Notes: a model not told the origin generated them from the sequence alone. A stretch of DNA of 32,718 nucleotides from an uncultured Ureaplasma sp. (GCA_902766725.1 CACXEQ010000020.1:1-32718); one strand, 5' to 3'. Shown: positions 1-10,229, counted from the first letter of the stretch. Program-made: numbers and translations.

Positions 1-230
1 CATATTTTATATTTTAAATCATTAAAATATGATTTATGAGTTCTAACAAAAATACATCTTGCTCATTGATAAATAGCAAGACTACCTACATGATTAGCAC
101 AATATGAGTATTTGTTAATTTTTGTTAGATGTTTCTTAAAAATCTCCTTGCCTAAACTATAAGCAGATTGCTTATTAAATAATCATTTGCATGCATAAAT
201 TAATCTTGTTTTGAAGTTAATTTTTTTCAT
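1..230 (-). CDS. Probable IS3-type transposase OrfA, N-terminal part (3' end outside window)
   Basis: The frame opens with ATG at 230 and runs off the left edge after 76 codons, with two TGA codons read as Trp. A good ribosome binding site (AGAGGTGG) sits just before the ATG, so this is a real gene start. The protein is basic and helical. A helix-turn-helix-like stretch (SLGKEIFKK) is followed by SLAIYQWARCIF and a Phe-Asn motif. This resembles the arrangement in IS3/IS150 OrfA proteins, where a recognition helix ending in a Trp is followed by a 'G..F/L' segment. Just upstream (about 245-262) lies AGTGGTCCAAAAAAATT, similar to IS3-family terminal repeats. The assignment is inference from pattern. 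It could be another small DNA-binding protein. Confidence 0.45.
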
Positions 231-312
231 ATCCACCTCTTTAAAAGTGGTCCAAAAAAATTAACCAGGCTTAAGTCTCAAAATTCACTTTATGGGGATT
301 TATTTGATTTGT

Positions 313-1515
313 TTACAAGAAAAATGTAATTGCAACATAACAAAATCAAATAGTTATTACAAACCCCAAAAGTATACAACTAATGAATAAAGAAGTATTT
401 TCAGATAGTTGATTTTTATATGATGTGGAATTAAAAATCATATAAATCAAAAAGAAAATTACTTGTAGTAATGATAATAATAAAAGGATTATAGATTCTT
501 TATTTTGATAGAAAACCAATGATACATCACCTAGTTGTCAAATAATTGCAGCTGATATATTTAAGATAAATAAAAAGCATATATTAAAACTACAACTTCC
601 AATTATTACATCAATCAACATTCTATACTCTTTTTTGCGCATCATACTAATTAAAACAACAATCTCTGGAATTGAAGTAGCAATACCAATAATAACTCCT
701 CGAGCAGCAGTTGTATTGTTATTATTATTGTTAAACCACCAAGAAATGATTGCTTCTGATGAAAACTCTAATAGCATTGATGATCCAATTAAAAAAACAC
801 ATGTAAAAACCAGCAAAATAGATAATAGTTTTAAATTCTGTTTATCAAATCATGATATTTTTAATGGCTTGGGTGGAATTTTATTGGTTCTACTACTAGT
901 ATTAATTTGTGCTATTATTTTCTTAGTAGAAGCATACTTGTCATGAAAATAAGTAAAACATATTCCAAAAATATAACCTAACAAAATAAAAATTGATCAT
1001 ATATTGAAACCATGATAAACAAATATACTTGTACCATGACTAGTTTTTTTTAAAATAATAGAATCATTATCTAATAAACAAGCAAAAAAAGTAAAGATTA
1101 AACCAATTATCAAAAATGCTGTTGATATGGTAGTAGAATGTTTCAAATCCAATCTATAAAATTTTTTAATTATTACTAAAATACATATTGCTAAAACAAC
1201 AAAACAAAACATGTTTGAACCTAACATGTCACCAATTGGACTTGAGATAACATTTGATGTTTCTGTGGGATTTGATGAATTAGAGCCAGATTTTTGAAAA
1301 ATAATAATTAATGACGAAATTGATTCAGGAATAGAAGTAATAGCACCAATTAAAATACCACCAATTAGACTATCAGGAATTCTTGCTTTTTTCTTAATTG
1401 AAATAGCAATGTTTGTCATCCATGTAGATAAAATAGTTACTAAAAAAGTAAAAATTAAAAATAAAAAAATTAATGTAATTAGATTATTTTTTAAAAAATT
1501 CTGTAGTATATCCAT
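313..1515 (-). CDS. Na+/Ca2+-exchanger-type cation antiporter (paralogue A)
   Basis: 400-residue integral membrane protein, very hydrophobic, with about ten predicted membrane segments in two halves joined by a basic, Lys/Ser/Thr-rich cytoplasmic loop. Each half carries an alpha-repeat signature of the CaCA superfamily: GAITSIPESISS in the N-terminal half and GIATSIPEIVV in the C-terminal half. In both, the Thr-Ser-x-Pro-Glu supplies the ion-coordinating Glu. The family exchanges Ca2+ for Na+ (or K+/H+) across the membrane; substrate cannot be told from sequence. A second copy of the family lies at 2544-3689, with gpsA between them. The start is ATG at 1515 in a 99-bp divergent gap with gpsA. 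An in-frame TGA at about 994-996 and others must be Trp. Confidence 0.85.
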
Positions 1516-1614
1516 ATCCTATTATCTAATTATTTTTACATAAATATTTATCATTTATTTCAAATAAAAAATATTTTGCATTTATAAAATATTATAATTT
1601 TCATCAATTAAATT

Positions 1615-2613
1615 ATGAATAAAATCTTGATTTTTGGTACAGGTGCATTTGGTACAACTATTGCTAATATTTTACTTGCAAACAACAATTATGTAGCAAT
1701 GTATGGAATAGACCAAAAAGAAATAAATGATTTATTGTGTAAACAAAATACCAAATATTTTGGCAATTTTAAATTAATAAAAAAACCTAACATTGTTACA
1801 AACAATCTAGCAACGTTGCCTAAAATTAAATTTAACTTTATTATTTTGGCTGTCCCATCATTAGCAACAACTAATATTGTTCATTTAATTAAAAAATATA
1901 TTACTAATAAACCAATATTAATCAATTGTATTAAAGGATTAAATGAAAAAACAAATCAACCTTGATCTTTGTATCTAAAAAATAGTTGTCACAATAAGTT
2001 TAAAGCTATTACTTCCTTAATAGGTCCTGGATTTGCTAAAGAAATAATTAAAGGGGCAACTACCGTTGTTAATATAGTTTCTAACAATAAACTTGCTGCA
2101 AATAAAGTAATAAAATTACTTTCTACTAAAACTTTTATATGTAAATATTGTCATGATTTATCGGCTTGTTATTTATCCTCATTCAAAAATCCAGTTGCAA
2201 TTATGACAGGATTGTTAAGTGGTTTAAAATATTCCATCAATACTATAGCTGCATTTTTTACCATAGCCATTAAGGAAATCAATCAAATCATCAATACTAA
2301 AAATAAAATTAGTCCATCAATTATTGAATATTGTGGAATTGGCGACTTATTTTTAACATGTAGTAAAAAACAATCAAGAAATTTTAAATTTGGTTTATTA
2401 ATTGCAAAATATGGTGCCAAAAAAGCACTTTTAATTAATAAAACAACTGTTGAAGGGTTATCGGCTTTAAAAGTTATTCACAATATAACAATGTCAAATA
2501 AAGAAAAATATCCTTTATTTACTAATCTTTTTGAAGTAATATTTTATAATAAAAAACCAAATAATTTTGTTCAAAAAGTATTATTTTCAAATAAAAACAA
2601 TTCTGAACTATAA
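1615..2613 (+). CDS. gpsA: Glycerol-3-phosphate dehydrogenase [NAD(P)+]
   Basis: 332 residues, a normal length for GpsA. It interconverts dihydroxyacetone phosphate and sn-glycerol 3-phosphate in the cytosol, supplying the backbone for phospholipids. Visible family marks are the N-terminal dinucleotide-binding loop GTGAFGTT (residues 8-14, GxGxxG), the substrate motif IGPGFAKE (136-143), the catalytic-Lys segment SSFKNPVAIM (Lys191), and IGDLFLTCSKKQSRN (from about 242), matching the GLGDL..T..SRN block. One in-frame TGA (codon 117) must be Trp, otherwise the gene is cut in two. The gene is transcribed divergently from antiporter A, and its 3' end overlaps the convergent antiporter B by 70 bp. 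Confidence 0.93.
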
Positions 2614-3689
2614 ACTAAATTTAAAAATAAATAACTAATGAACACAAAGATAATAATTAGTAATAAAAAGGCATTAATACCTATAACATTATTTCTTTTA
2701 CAATGTTTTTTAAGTGCATTAAAACGACAATAAATATATGCCAATGCAATAATGCAAGCTAATGCAAGAATCTGAATAATGGAATATTTGTTAAATTCAT
2801 ACATTGAATTCTCACCATTTCAAATAAACATGTAAGCAATATTTCCAAAAGTTAAAATAAAGAAATTAAAACAACATGAACCAATCATTGTACTAATTAA
2901 CATGTTATATTCTTTCTTATAAGCAAGATCAATACAACAAATGACTTCTGGTAAAGATGTACTAACTCCCAATAATAATGCCCCTCCAAAAGTTTCATTT
3001 ATTTTTCAATGATTGAATATTAAACAAACTGAAGCATCACATATCAAAACACTAACTATTGATAAAACTAAAGATAATCCAATAATAATTAACACTAATC
3101 AAAATGCATTAAATTTCTTAAAATATTTATTTTCGTGTTTTACAAAATCTTGCAAAATATCTTGCTTTTCTATTTTTTGATTTTTAAACACAAAATAAAA
3201 TCATAATATATAAGAACCAAATAAAATTAATGATCAAAAATTAAAACCATTTCATGATAATCATGGAAGATAATGATCACTCAACATACCCAAAAACACA
3301 ATAATACAATCAACAAAGCAAAAAACTAAGGTAGTTATATTAACATTATTAACTTTTTGTTTTCAAAAAAAATAAACAAATAACAATAAGAAAAAACTAA
3401 GAATAGTTATATCAAAAATATTTGAACCAATAATATCCCCCACTCCAATTGATCCTTTTTTATTAGATATTACTGCTGCTATACATGTAATTAGCTCTGG
3501 TAGACTAGTAATAATACTCATAATAATACCAGCAATAACTCCATCTGATAAATGCAACTTTTGTTTTAATAAAACACAGAAATTAGAAAGTAAAGATGCA
3601 AGAACAATAATAAAAGCAACTAATACCAAATATACTAATATATTAAATCATATATGTTTACTTAAATAATTAATTAACTGAGGAATCAT
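2544..3689 (-). CDS. Na+/Ca2+-exchanger-type cation antiporter (paralogue B)
   Basis: 381 residues, multi-pass membrane protein of the same CaCA family as 313-1515. The alpha-repeats are IITSLPELITCIAA near the N-terminus and VSTSLPEVICC in the second half, each with the Thr-Ser-x-Pro-Glu core. GDIIGSNIFDITI follows the first repeat, another family hallmark. Many TGA codons are Trp. TGA at 2571-2573 would end the protein under the standard code; with code 4 it reads on to TAA at 2544, into the 3' end of gpsA. The ATG at 3689 overlaps the last 20 bp of the small membrane gene upstream, so the two are probably translationally coupled. Ion specificity is unknown. Confidence 0.85.
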
Positions 3690-3966
3690 TATGACTAGAA
3701 TTTTTTATAATTTTTTTAATTTTTAATGTATTAGATGTTAATTTCTTTTTCTTAATATACAAGTAAACAATTATCCATACCAAAACAAAAACAAATATAA
3801 AACAAATAGATACTATGAGTCAAATTAACAAAAATGTATTATTATCTTTTACTTGTGGAATAACTAAAAAGGAACTAATTATAAAAATAAGAACAAATAA
3901 TGCAAAAATAAAAATTTTATTGATTCGATTTAGATTAAAAGTTTTTCTATTAGAAAAATTAGCCAT
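3670..3966 (-). CDS. Small membrane protein, unknown function
   Basis: 98 residues. A basic N-terminus (MANFSNRKTFNLNRINK) is followed by two hydrophobic segments (about residues 18-37 and 47-67) and a Lys/Ser/Asn-rich C-terminal tail, so both ends are probably cytoplasmic. No recognised domain. It starts two bases after the rpsO stop codon and its end overlaps antiporter B, so it looks like the middle gene of an rpsO-membrane protein-antiporter operon. A decayed copy of its start codon region, together with part of rpsO, lies at about 5385-5585. Confidence 0.7.
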
Positions 3967-3968
3967 GT

Positions 3969-4244
3969 TTATTCGCTAGCTCTAATTTTTAATTTCTTGA
4001 CTAAATCTCGATATTGTTCAATATCTATTTTTTTTAAATACTTAAGTAAACTACGTTGTTTAGAATTATTTATGTAAAGTGATCTTTTAGAATTAAAATC
4101 CTTAGGATGAGATTTTAGATGTTTAGTTAATAATTTAATTTCAGATGTTAAAATTGCTATCTGAACTTTAGTATTACCAGAATCATTTTCATTTTTGCCA
4201 TATGTTTTAATTAAATGTTTTTTTTCTCTACTTGTAAGAGCCAT
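3969..4244 (-). CDS. rpsO: 30S ribosomal protein S15
   Basis: 91 residues, close to the usual 88-89. S15 is a primary 16S rRNA-binding protein that nucleates the small-subunit platform and contacts 23S rRNA. Family marks include DSGNTKVQIAILTSEI (the D.GS.EVQIA..T.RI block), LTKHLKSHPKDF (H-x-K-D) and RSLLKYLKKIDIEQY near the end. A Shine-Dalgarno (AGAAGG) precedes the ATG. It is the first gene of an apparent operon with the small membrane protein and antiporter B. The upstream 267-bp AT-rich gap to tRNA-His holds the divergent promoters; no other gene is visible there. Confidence 0.95.
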   Translation of the reverse strand: MALTSREKKHLIKTYGKNENDSGNTKVQIAILTSEIKLLTKHLKSHPKDFNSKRSLYINNSKQRSLLKYLKKIDIEQYRDLVKKLKIRASE

Positions 4245-4492
4245 TTTTATACCTTCTCTATTCTCTATATAGTAATTTTAATTTTAAATTAAACATGAAT
4301 ATTTGTTATATATTTGATCAAATCAATTTTATTGTTAAATATATTTATATTCTTATCTATTCTATTTATTTTAGAAAATTCATTTCAATTCATGATGATT
4401 GAAAAATTATTTTACATGACTTAATACTAATATACCATTCAATTTTTTTATTTTACATTTGATAAATATTATAAAACATTTAATGAAATTAT

Positions 4493-4498
4493 TATAAT
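4493..4498 (+). promoter_or_regulatory. -10 box of tRNA-His gene
   Basis: TATAAT lies 13 bp before the first base of the tRNA. No convincing -35 box is visible in the surrounding A/T-rich DNA, so this rests on the -10 match and its position only. Confidence 0.45.
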
Positions 4499-4511
4499 TA
4501 TCATTAATAAT

Positions 4512-4586
4512 GGCGCTTGTAGTGAAATGGTATCACGCCTGACTGTGACTCAAGCAGCGTGGGTTCGATTCCCACCAGGCGCCCCA
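4512..4586 (+). tRNA. tRNA-His (GTG)
   Basis: A cloverleaf can be drawn by hand. The acceptor stem is 8 bp (4512-4519 with 4576-4583), typical of tRNA-His with an encoded G-1 pairing C73. The D arm is GTG/CAC, the anticodon loop CTGTGAC (anticodon GTG), and the T arm GTGGG TTCGATT CCCAC. The CCA end is encoded. The anticodon stem (CCTGA/TCAAG) has one C-A mismatch at its second pair. Confidence 0.93.
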
Positions 4587-4666
4587 ATGAATAATTTTAA
4601 ATCTAATTTATTTTTAATGTTGCAATACATAATACAAATTACAAAAACAATAAGAGGGGTTAAATA

Positions 4667-5326
4667 ATGAAATTTAAAAAAATATTATTGGCAAGTTTAC
4701 CAATTATTTCTATAAATTCATTTGTTAGTTGTGGTAATGATGTAACAAACATAGGTCATAATGTTACATTATTAGTAAATGGTAAAGGTGCAAATTTTGT
4801 TGATATTAAAAAAAAGACTATACCTCATAAAGATTATGTTGTGTCGATTGTCTATCAACAAGGTTTTGAATTTGGCAAGATTAATGTCTTTGTTGGTATA
4901 AAAAAATTAAATATAAATTCTGAATATTCATTACTTGATAATAATACAAAGTTATTAATTCCTAGTGAATATTTAATTGGTGATATATTTATAATGTTAA
5001 TGCCTAATATTCAGTGAGATTATAATCCAATAAGATTTGAAAAAGATTTTAATTGAACAATAAATGGTGATTATGTTGCCGATATTAGATATGCTGCAAA
5101 TGTTGAGTTGCAAGAAGTGTGAATTCTTTTAAACAAAATAACATCCAGTGTTAGACCTTCAGATGATGATATATTGTTTCGTGCCAAATGTGATGAAACT
5201 GATTTTAAAGAAAAAATTCTTCAATATTTTAGTGATGAAACATGTACAAAATTAACTATTCCAGCAGAAATTTTTGAAAAAAATCCTATTGTTGCAATAA
5301 AAATAACTTGTAAAAAATCTAAATAA
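4667..5326 (+). CDS. Putative surface lipoprotein
   Basis: 219 residues. The N-terminus is a lipoprotein signal peptide: basic MKFKKI, a hydrophobic core, then a lipobox FVSC with Cys at about residue 22, followed by Gly-Asn. After cleavage the protein would be lipid-anchored on the outer face of the membrane. The mature part has no recognised domain. It shows two loosely similar halves, each ending in a segment like TKLLIPSEYL or TKLTIPAEIF, suggesting a duplicated unit. GAGGGG before the ATG is a plausible ribosome binding site. Two TGA codons are Trp. Function unknown; mollicute lipoproteins are often species-specific and antigenic. Confidence 0.8.
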
Positions 5327-5384
5327 TATTTTGTGGATTATATATTACATAAATAATTCATATTAATTTTTCTATTAAAAATTA

Positions 5385-5585
5385 ATTTATTAGAAAAATT
5401 AATCATTTAATTTATTGCAAATTTTTTAATTTTCTTAAATAATAATAGTAATACTCAATTATCTATTATTTTTAATGATTAAACAACTATATTACTTTGA
5501 ATTATGTATATAAAGCGATTTCCTAAATAATTCTTTGGTTAAAATTTTAGATGTTTATTTAATAATTTAATTTTTAATATTTAAA
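5385..5585 (-). pseudogene. Decayed partial duplicate of rpsO and the start of the next gene
   Basis: This stretch aligns by eye, in the same orientation, with 3948-4150. It covers the beginning of the small membrane gene and roughly the last two thirds of rpsO. The clearest segment is ATTTTAGATGTTTA followed by TTAATAATTTAATTT: 5544-5573 matches 4112-4141 at 29 of 30 positions. TTAGAAAAATTA plus CAT at 5390-5405 matches the start of the membrane gene at 3951-3966. Between them the similarity is broken by indels and there is no open frame, so it cannot make S15. It fills the gap between the lipoprotein gene and ispG. Boundaries are approximate. Confidence 0.7.
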
Positions 5586-5639
5586 TTCATAATATTGAAT
5601 ATATTGTTTATTTTATTGATTACTTTGTTATTTATAATT

Positions 5640-6680
5640 ATGTATATGATAAGAAATGTAGTAACAATAGGGAATATAAAATTAGGTGGTAATAATCCTA
5701 TTGTTATTCAATCAATGACAACATCCAAAACATCTAACATTTCACAGACAATCAAACAAATTAATTTTTTTGCTAAGCATGGTATTAAAATGGTAAGAGT
5801 TTCAGTATTAGATGATAATGATGCTAATGCTTTAAAAAAAATATGTCAGATTTCTCCTATTCCAATTATTGCTGATATTCATTATGTTGCTAAATATGCA
5901 ATTAATGCGATAAAAAATGGTGTAAGTAAAATAAGAATAAATCCTAATAACATAAATAATAAGATTGATATAGTTAAGATTATTCAATATGCTAAAAAGC
6001 ATCATGTTGCAATCAGAATAGGGATTAATTCTGGAAATTTTAAATTTCAAAAAAATATTCCTATTGAACAACAATTAGTTAAATTCACTATTAAATGAAT
6101 AAAATTTTTTGAAAAAAATAATTTTAAAAATTTAGTAATTAGTATAAAAGATTCTAATCCTGACATTACATATAAAGCTAATGTTTTATTGTCAAAAAAA
6201 TGTCATTATCCTATTCATTTAGGAGTAACGGAAGCAGGTCCTAATTTTCAAGCAACCGTTAATTCATGCATGGGATTAATCCCATTATTAAAACAAAAAA
6301 TCGGTAATACAATTAGAATTTCTTTAAATGGAAGTAAGGACGAGGAAATTAAATGTGCTAAATTAATTCTTAATTCATTAGGAAAATATAAAATCTATCA
6401 TCACATAATTGCATGCCCGCTTTGTGGAAGAAACAAATATAGCACAATAAAATGAGTAAAGCAAATAGATAATTTTTTAAATGATAAAAATATTGTTGCT
6501 ACAGTAGCTATAATGGGGTGTAATATTAATTGTGTTGGTGAAGCAAGAAAAAGTGATGTGGCAATATGTGTTAAAACAAATAAAATAAGTTCATTATTTA
6601 TAAAAGGAAAATATATTAAAGATATAAGAAATTCTAATGTCATCACAACTCTTAAAAAAATATTGTCAATAAAACTATAA
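5640..6680 (+). CDS. ispG: 4-hydroxy-3-methylbut-2-enyl diphosphate synthase (IspG/GcpE)
   Basis: 346 residues. IspG is the penultimate enzyme of the MEP isoprenoid pathway, converting ME-cPP to HMBPP with a [4Fe-4S] cluster. Early motifs are IVIQSMTTSKTSNI (the QSMT block), MVRVSVLDDNDA, IPIIADIHY and KIRINPNN. The cluster ligands are present: CPLCGR (Cys259, Cys262), then MGCNINC (Cys294) with Glu301 in the following GEAR. The usual NGPGEA reads NCVGEA here, adding an extra Cys. Two TGA codons are Trp. ATG 5640 or 5646 fits the homologue N-terminus; an upstream TTG at 5595 would add an unlikely hydrophobic stretch. No other MEP genes are in the window. rnhC follows after 7 bp. Confidence 0.93.
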
Positions 6681-6687
6681 TTTATTT

Positions 6688-7584
6688 ATGTCTACATTTT
6701 CCAAATCTATTACTAATATAGAAATTCAATTCATTGATAAAAAATATAAAATATATAAAAAAACAGATTTGAAAAATCCATATTTGTTTGCTTTTTATAA
6801 AGCAAAGAATTTATCTATTTCCATATTTAAAAATAATAAATTATTATTACAAGGTGATAAAAAGGCAATTGATTTATTCTTGAAATTTGCAATTACAAAC
6901 AAAAAAATACCCATTATAAAACCTACTTCAACTAAACAAATTGATGCTACCATTGGTATGGATGAGGTAGGAACGGGTGATTATTTTGGCCCAATTATTA
7001 CATGTAGTTGTTATCTTAAGAATAAAAATATACAACAAATGAAACTCCTTGGTGTGAATGATTCTAAGAAGCTAAGCGACATTAGCATAATTAATATCTT
7101 TAATAAAATAAAAAAATATTGTCTTTATGCTGTTAATGTTACTTCTCCAAAACAATATAATCAATTAATTAATAAATTTCATAATGCTAATATTGTTAAA
7201 GCTATTTCTCATAACAGCAGCTTATCAAATTTATTAAAACAAATTAAAAATAATGATTATCATATCATTTTAGATAAGTTTGTTGAACCTTTAAAATATT
7301 ATGAGTATTTAGACATAGCAAGGCAAAAGAAAATTAAAATTGATATTATGACAACCAAAGCTGAAACAAAATATTTGTCTGTAGCATGTGCCTCAATTAT
7401 TGCTAGATATACATTTATTAAACAAATGTCATCACTATCAAAAAAAATTAATCTGGTATTACCTAAAGGTTCAGCAAAAATATCTGAAATAGTTAAAATT
7501 GGTAAATTGATTAAAAAAAACAAAAATTTAGATAATTTTGCTAAACTTAATTTTACAAGTATTACTAATTTAATTAATAAATAA
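6688..7584 (+). CDS. rnhC: Ribonuclease HIII
   Basis: 298 residues, typical of RNase HIII, which cuts the RNA strand of RNA-DNA hybrids during replication and repair. An N-terminal substrate-binding domain of about 85 residues precedes the type 2 RNase H fold. Catalytic marks are MDEVGTGDYFGP (Asp92, Glu93), NDSKKL and HIILDKF (Asp196). KAETKYLSVACASIIAR is the conserved block around the active site. The GTGDYFGP form is specific to HIII rather than HII. It starts 7 bp after ispG and is probably co-transcribed with it. Its last 11 bp overlap the convergent truA. Confidence 0.94.
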   Translation: MSTFSKSITNIEIQFIDKKYKIYKKTDLKNPYLFAFYKAKNLSISIFKNNKLLLQGDKKAIDLFLKFAITNKKIPIIKPTSTKQIDATIGMDEVGTGDYFGPIITCSCYLKNKNIQQMKLLGVNDSKKLSDISIINIFNKIKKYCLYAVNVTSPKQYNQLINKFHNANIVKAISHNSSLSNLLKQIKNNDYHIILDKFVEPLKYYEYLDIARQKKIKIDIMTTKAETKYLSVACASIIARYTFIKQMSSLSKKINLVLPKGSAKISEIVKIGKLIKKNKNLDNFAKLNFTSITNLINK

Positions 7585-8311
7585 CTTTTAAAAGTGTTAA
7601 GCCACATGCTGGAGCAATATATTTAGCGCTACCTTTTTTAGGATTTAATAATAAGAAATTGATCGCTTGCTTAGTTATCTTATCTTCACAATATCTAATA
7701 ATTGTAGCAATCATCATCCTAACTTGACTTCTTAAAAAACCATTACCTTCTATATAAAGGAAAATGATAGAATCTTTATGTTCAACTCAAATTTTATATA
7801 TCTTTCTAATTGACAAAAAACTATCTCTAGCATCAGTGGAAAAGCTTAAAAATTTCTTCTTCCCAATAAATAATTTACAACATTGTTTTATTTTTTTTAT
7901 TGATAGTTTTTTATTGTATTGATAAACAAATGATGATTCAATTGGATTAATTGCTCCAGTATTTATTGTATATTTATAAATTTTCTTTTTAGCAGAATAT
8001 CTTGCATTAAAACTTTTAGCAACTCTTCTTATTTTGAGTATTTTTATGTCATCAGGCAAAAAATTATTAATTGCTGTAATAAAATTAAAATTACAAATTT
8101 TAAAGTAATTTATATCGAAATGAAAAACTTGTCCAGATGCATTAACACCAGCATCAGTCCTACTTGCTCCAAATATTTTTATTTTTTGTTTAAAACTTTT
8201 AAAAATGGCTAATTCTATTAATTGTTGAACTGTCAAACTATTGATTTGAGTTGCTCAACCATGATAATTTTTTCCATTATATGCAACTATAGCTTTATAT
8301 CTTACAATCAT
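7574..8311 (-). CDS. truA: tRNA pseudouridine(38-40) synthase TruA
   Basis: 245 residues, the usual size. TruA isomerises uridines 38-40 in the anticodon arm of many tRNAs. The catalytic Asp is in GASRTDAGVNASGQV (the G.GRTD.GVHA block). YNGKNYHGWATQ near the N-terminus, FNARYSAKKKIYKYTI and GNGFLRSQVRMM near the end are further family motifs. A TGA codon in the N-terminal YHGW motif must be Trp. The gene starts 6 bp after ecfT and is the last gene of the ecfA1-ecfA2-ecfT-truA operon, an arrangement common in Firmicutes and mollicutes. Confidence 0.94.
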
Positions 8312-8317
8312 ATTTTT

Positions 8318-9358
8318 TTAAACAAAACAATCAATTGGGGTAATTATAACTCTCCAATAAATCATACAACTAAATCCTATCAATAATAACAAAAGTAAAA
8401 TCAAAAACATAATTGAAGAAAAATTTACTGAATTAGATTTATATATGATTTTTTTTGAATTAATTGTATATCCTCTCATAATAAAAATATCTGAAATTCT
8501 ATCAGTTTGATTAAAAGCAAAAGAAAACATTGGTATAACTAAACTAACTAATGCTTTGATTTTTTCTTTTATATTATGTGATTTTATATCTAAGCCTCTT
8601 GTAGCTTGAGCATTAGAAATTATCTTGACTTGTTCCAACAAATTGGGAACAAATTTAATTGACAATGTAATTATTAAACTAATCTCAGCTATAGGTATTT
8701 TAATAAATTTTAAGGGATATAAAATGTTTTTAAATGCCGAAGATAATTCAATAGCACTAATAGTGGTAGTTAACAATAAAAAAATAACCATCACATTAAT
8801 AACTCTTATACATGTTACTAAACAATTAATTATTACACAAATATTTAATGAATATCAAGGAGCATAATAAGATAGATATCAAACAATTTCATGTCCATCA
8901 ATAATCATACTTGCAGAAACATATGTACCGTTTGTTGGTTTAATATTACTAATTACATTTGCAATCCATCCACCAAAAGAGTTTGTGTAAATTCAGTAAC
9001 CATTTGATAATTTATCAAAATGGACTATGTTCCAATTGAAAAAAATATTTCAATCTTTTAATAATAAATAATAGTTTTGTTCTATATTTATTTTAAATAT
9101 AGGTGCTTTCAGAAAAAATCAATCAAAAACAAAAATGAATAATAAAATAAAAAAAATAAACTTGAATATATTTTTTAATTTAAATAAACTTATTTTTGCA
9201 TTAAAAAATAAAATAACTACTATAGATGTAATAAATAATAATGAAAGTGTATTTTGTGATAAAAAACTAAGTGCAATCAAAAAAATGCAACAAATAACTT
9301 TTAATGTTGGATTCATTTTTCATATAAAAGAATTATGACCGGAAAATAAACTAACCAT
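8318..9358 (-). CDS. ecfT: ECF transporter transmembrane subunit EcfT
   Basis: 346 residues. EcfT is the membrane scaffold that couples the two EcfA ATPases to interchangeable substrate-binding S components for vitamin or metal uptake. The N-terminus FSGHNSFIWKMNPTLK matches the family's G.Y...S.ih.LdPR.K start. Several membrane segments follow, and the two coupling motifs are AQATRGLD and IMRGYT (both Ala/Met-x-Arg-Gly). About 100 residues between the first and later membrane segments look extra-cytoplasmic and make this protein longer than the usual roughly 265 residues. The start ATG at 9358 overlaps the ecfA2 stop by 8 bp, indicating translational coupling. Several TGA codons are Trp. Confidence 0.88.
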
Positions 9359-10229
9359 GTTTTCTCCCTGTTTTTTGAAATAAATATTGGTTTATATGAT
9401 TAGCTAATTGGTCAACATTTTTAGGTTGCTTTCTATATAAAAAAGAAAACTCGGATGGTAAATTATTAATTGTTTCAATTACTTTTGGAACACCTATTTG
9501 AGAAAGAGCCATGATTTTCTTATTACAAAATACATCATATGGTTTGCCGCTACAAATTATCTTTTTGTCATGCAAAAGTAATATTTCATCTGCTAATTCA
9601 AGAACTATATCTAAATTATGAGAAATAATTATGATAATTTTTTTATTATTGGCTAAATTGGAAATAATTTTCTTTAAATTATTTTGTGAATTAAAATCTA
9701 AACCAACAAATGGTTCATCAAATACAAGAATTTGTGGTTCAATTGATAAAATACTTGCTAAAGCTACCTTTTTCTTTGTTCCAAATGATAAAGAAAATAT
9801 AGATGAATTAAAATCATGAGATTGTATTCCTACTACTTCCAAATATTTCTTGGCCAATTTATATGCTTGTTTTTTGTTGATAGAAAAATTAATTGGTCCT
9901 GTTGCTACATCATCTAAAACATTATTTTTAAAAAATTGATTTTCTGAATGTTGAAACAATAATTGAATTTTTTTACGAATTGATTTAATTTGACTTTGTT
10001 TTAATTTATGATTAATTTCTTGATTATCAATGCTAATTCAACCTTTATTTATTGTTTTTAGTCCATTAAAATAAGATATTAATGTGGTTTTGCCAATTCC
10101 ACATCTACCTAAAATAAAATATATTTTACCAGGTGAAAAATAATAGGAAAAATTATCAAATAAAATTTTAGATTTTTTTTTCTGATCTGTAGTGACAAGT
10201 AAGCTATTAACAATAAAACTATTTAACAT
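9351..10229 (-). CDS. ecfA2: ECF transporter ATP-binding protein EcfA2
   Basis: 292-residue ABC ATPase. Walker A is GRCGIGKTT, the Q-loop region LLFQHSENQFF, Walker B ILVFDEPFVGLD and the H-loop IISHNLD. The ABC signature is unusual: SLSFGTKKKVALAS in place of LSGGQ..RVAIA. It lies between ecfA1 and ecfT, overlapping both, so the ATPase heterodimer and EcfT are made together. The C-terminal region after the H-loop is long, as in EcfA proteins, where it helps the two ATPases dimerise. Transported substrate depends on S components that are not in this window. Confidence 0.9.

Noticed and set aside
293-372. Imperfect inverted repeat (TTTGATTTGT / ACAAAATCAAA, GGGG/CCCC) at the end of antiporter A
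   Set aside because: Mostly inside the coding region, with mismatches and no T-run; not a convincing terminator or IS end.
635-946. Open frame on the plus strand inside antiporter A
   Set aside because: Opposite strand has the family's alpha-repeat motifs and a continuous 400-residue frame.
4545-4561. C-A mismatch in the tRNA-His anticodon stem as a sign of a pseudo-tRNA
   Set aside because: All other arms, the G-1:C73 pair and the encoded CCA are intact, so one mismatch is not enough.
5595-5639. Upstream TTG start for ispG giving a hydrophobic leader
   Set aside because: IspG is cytosolic, homologues begin close to the RNVVTIGN segment, and ATG codons at 5640 and 5646 fit better.
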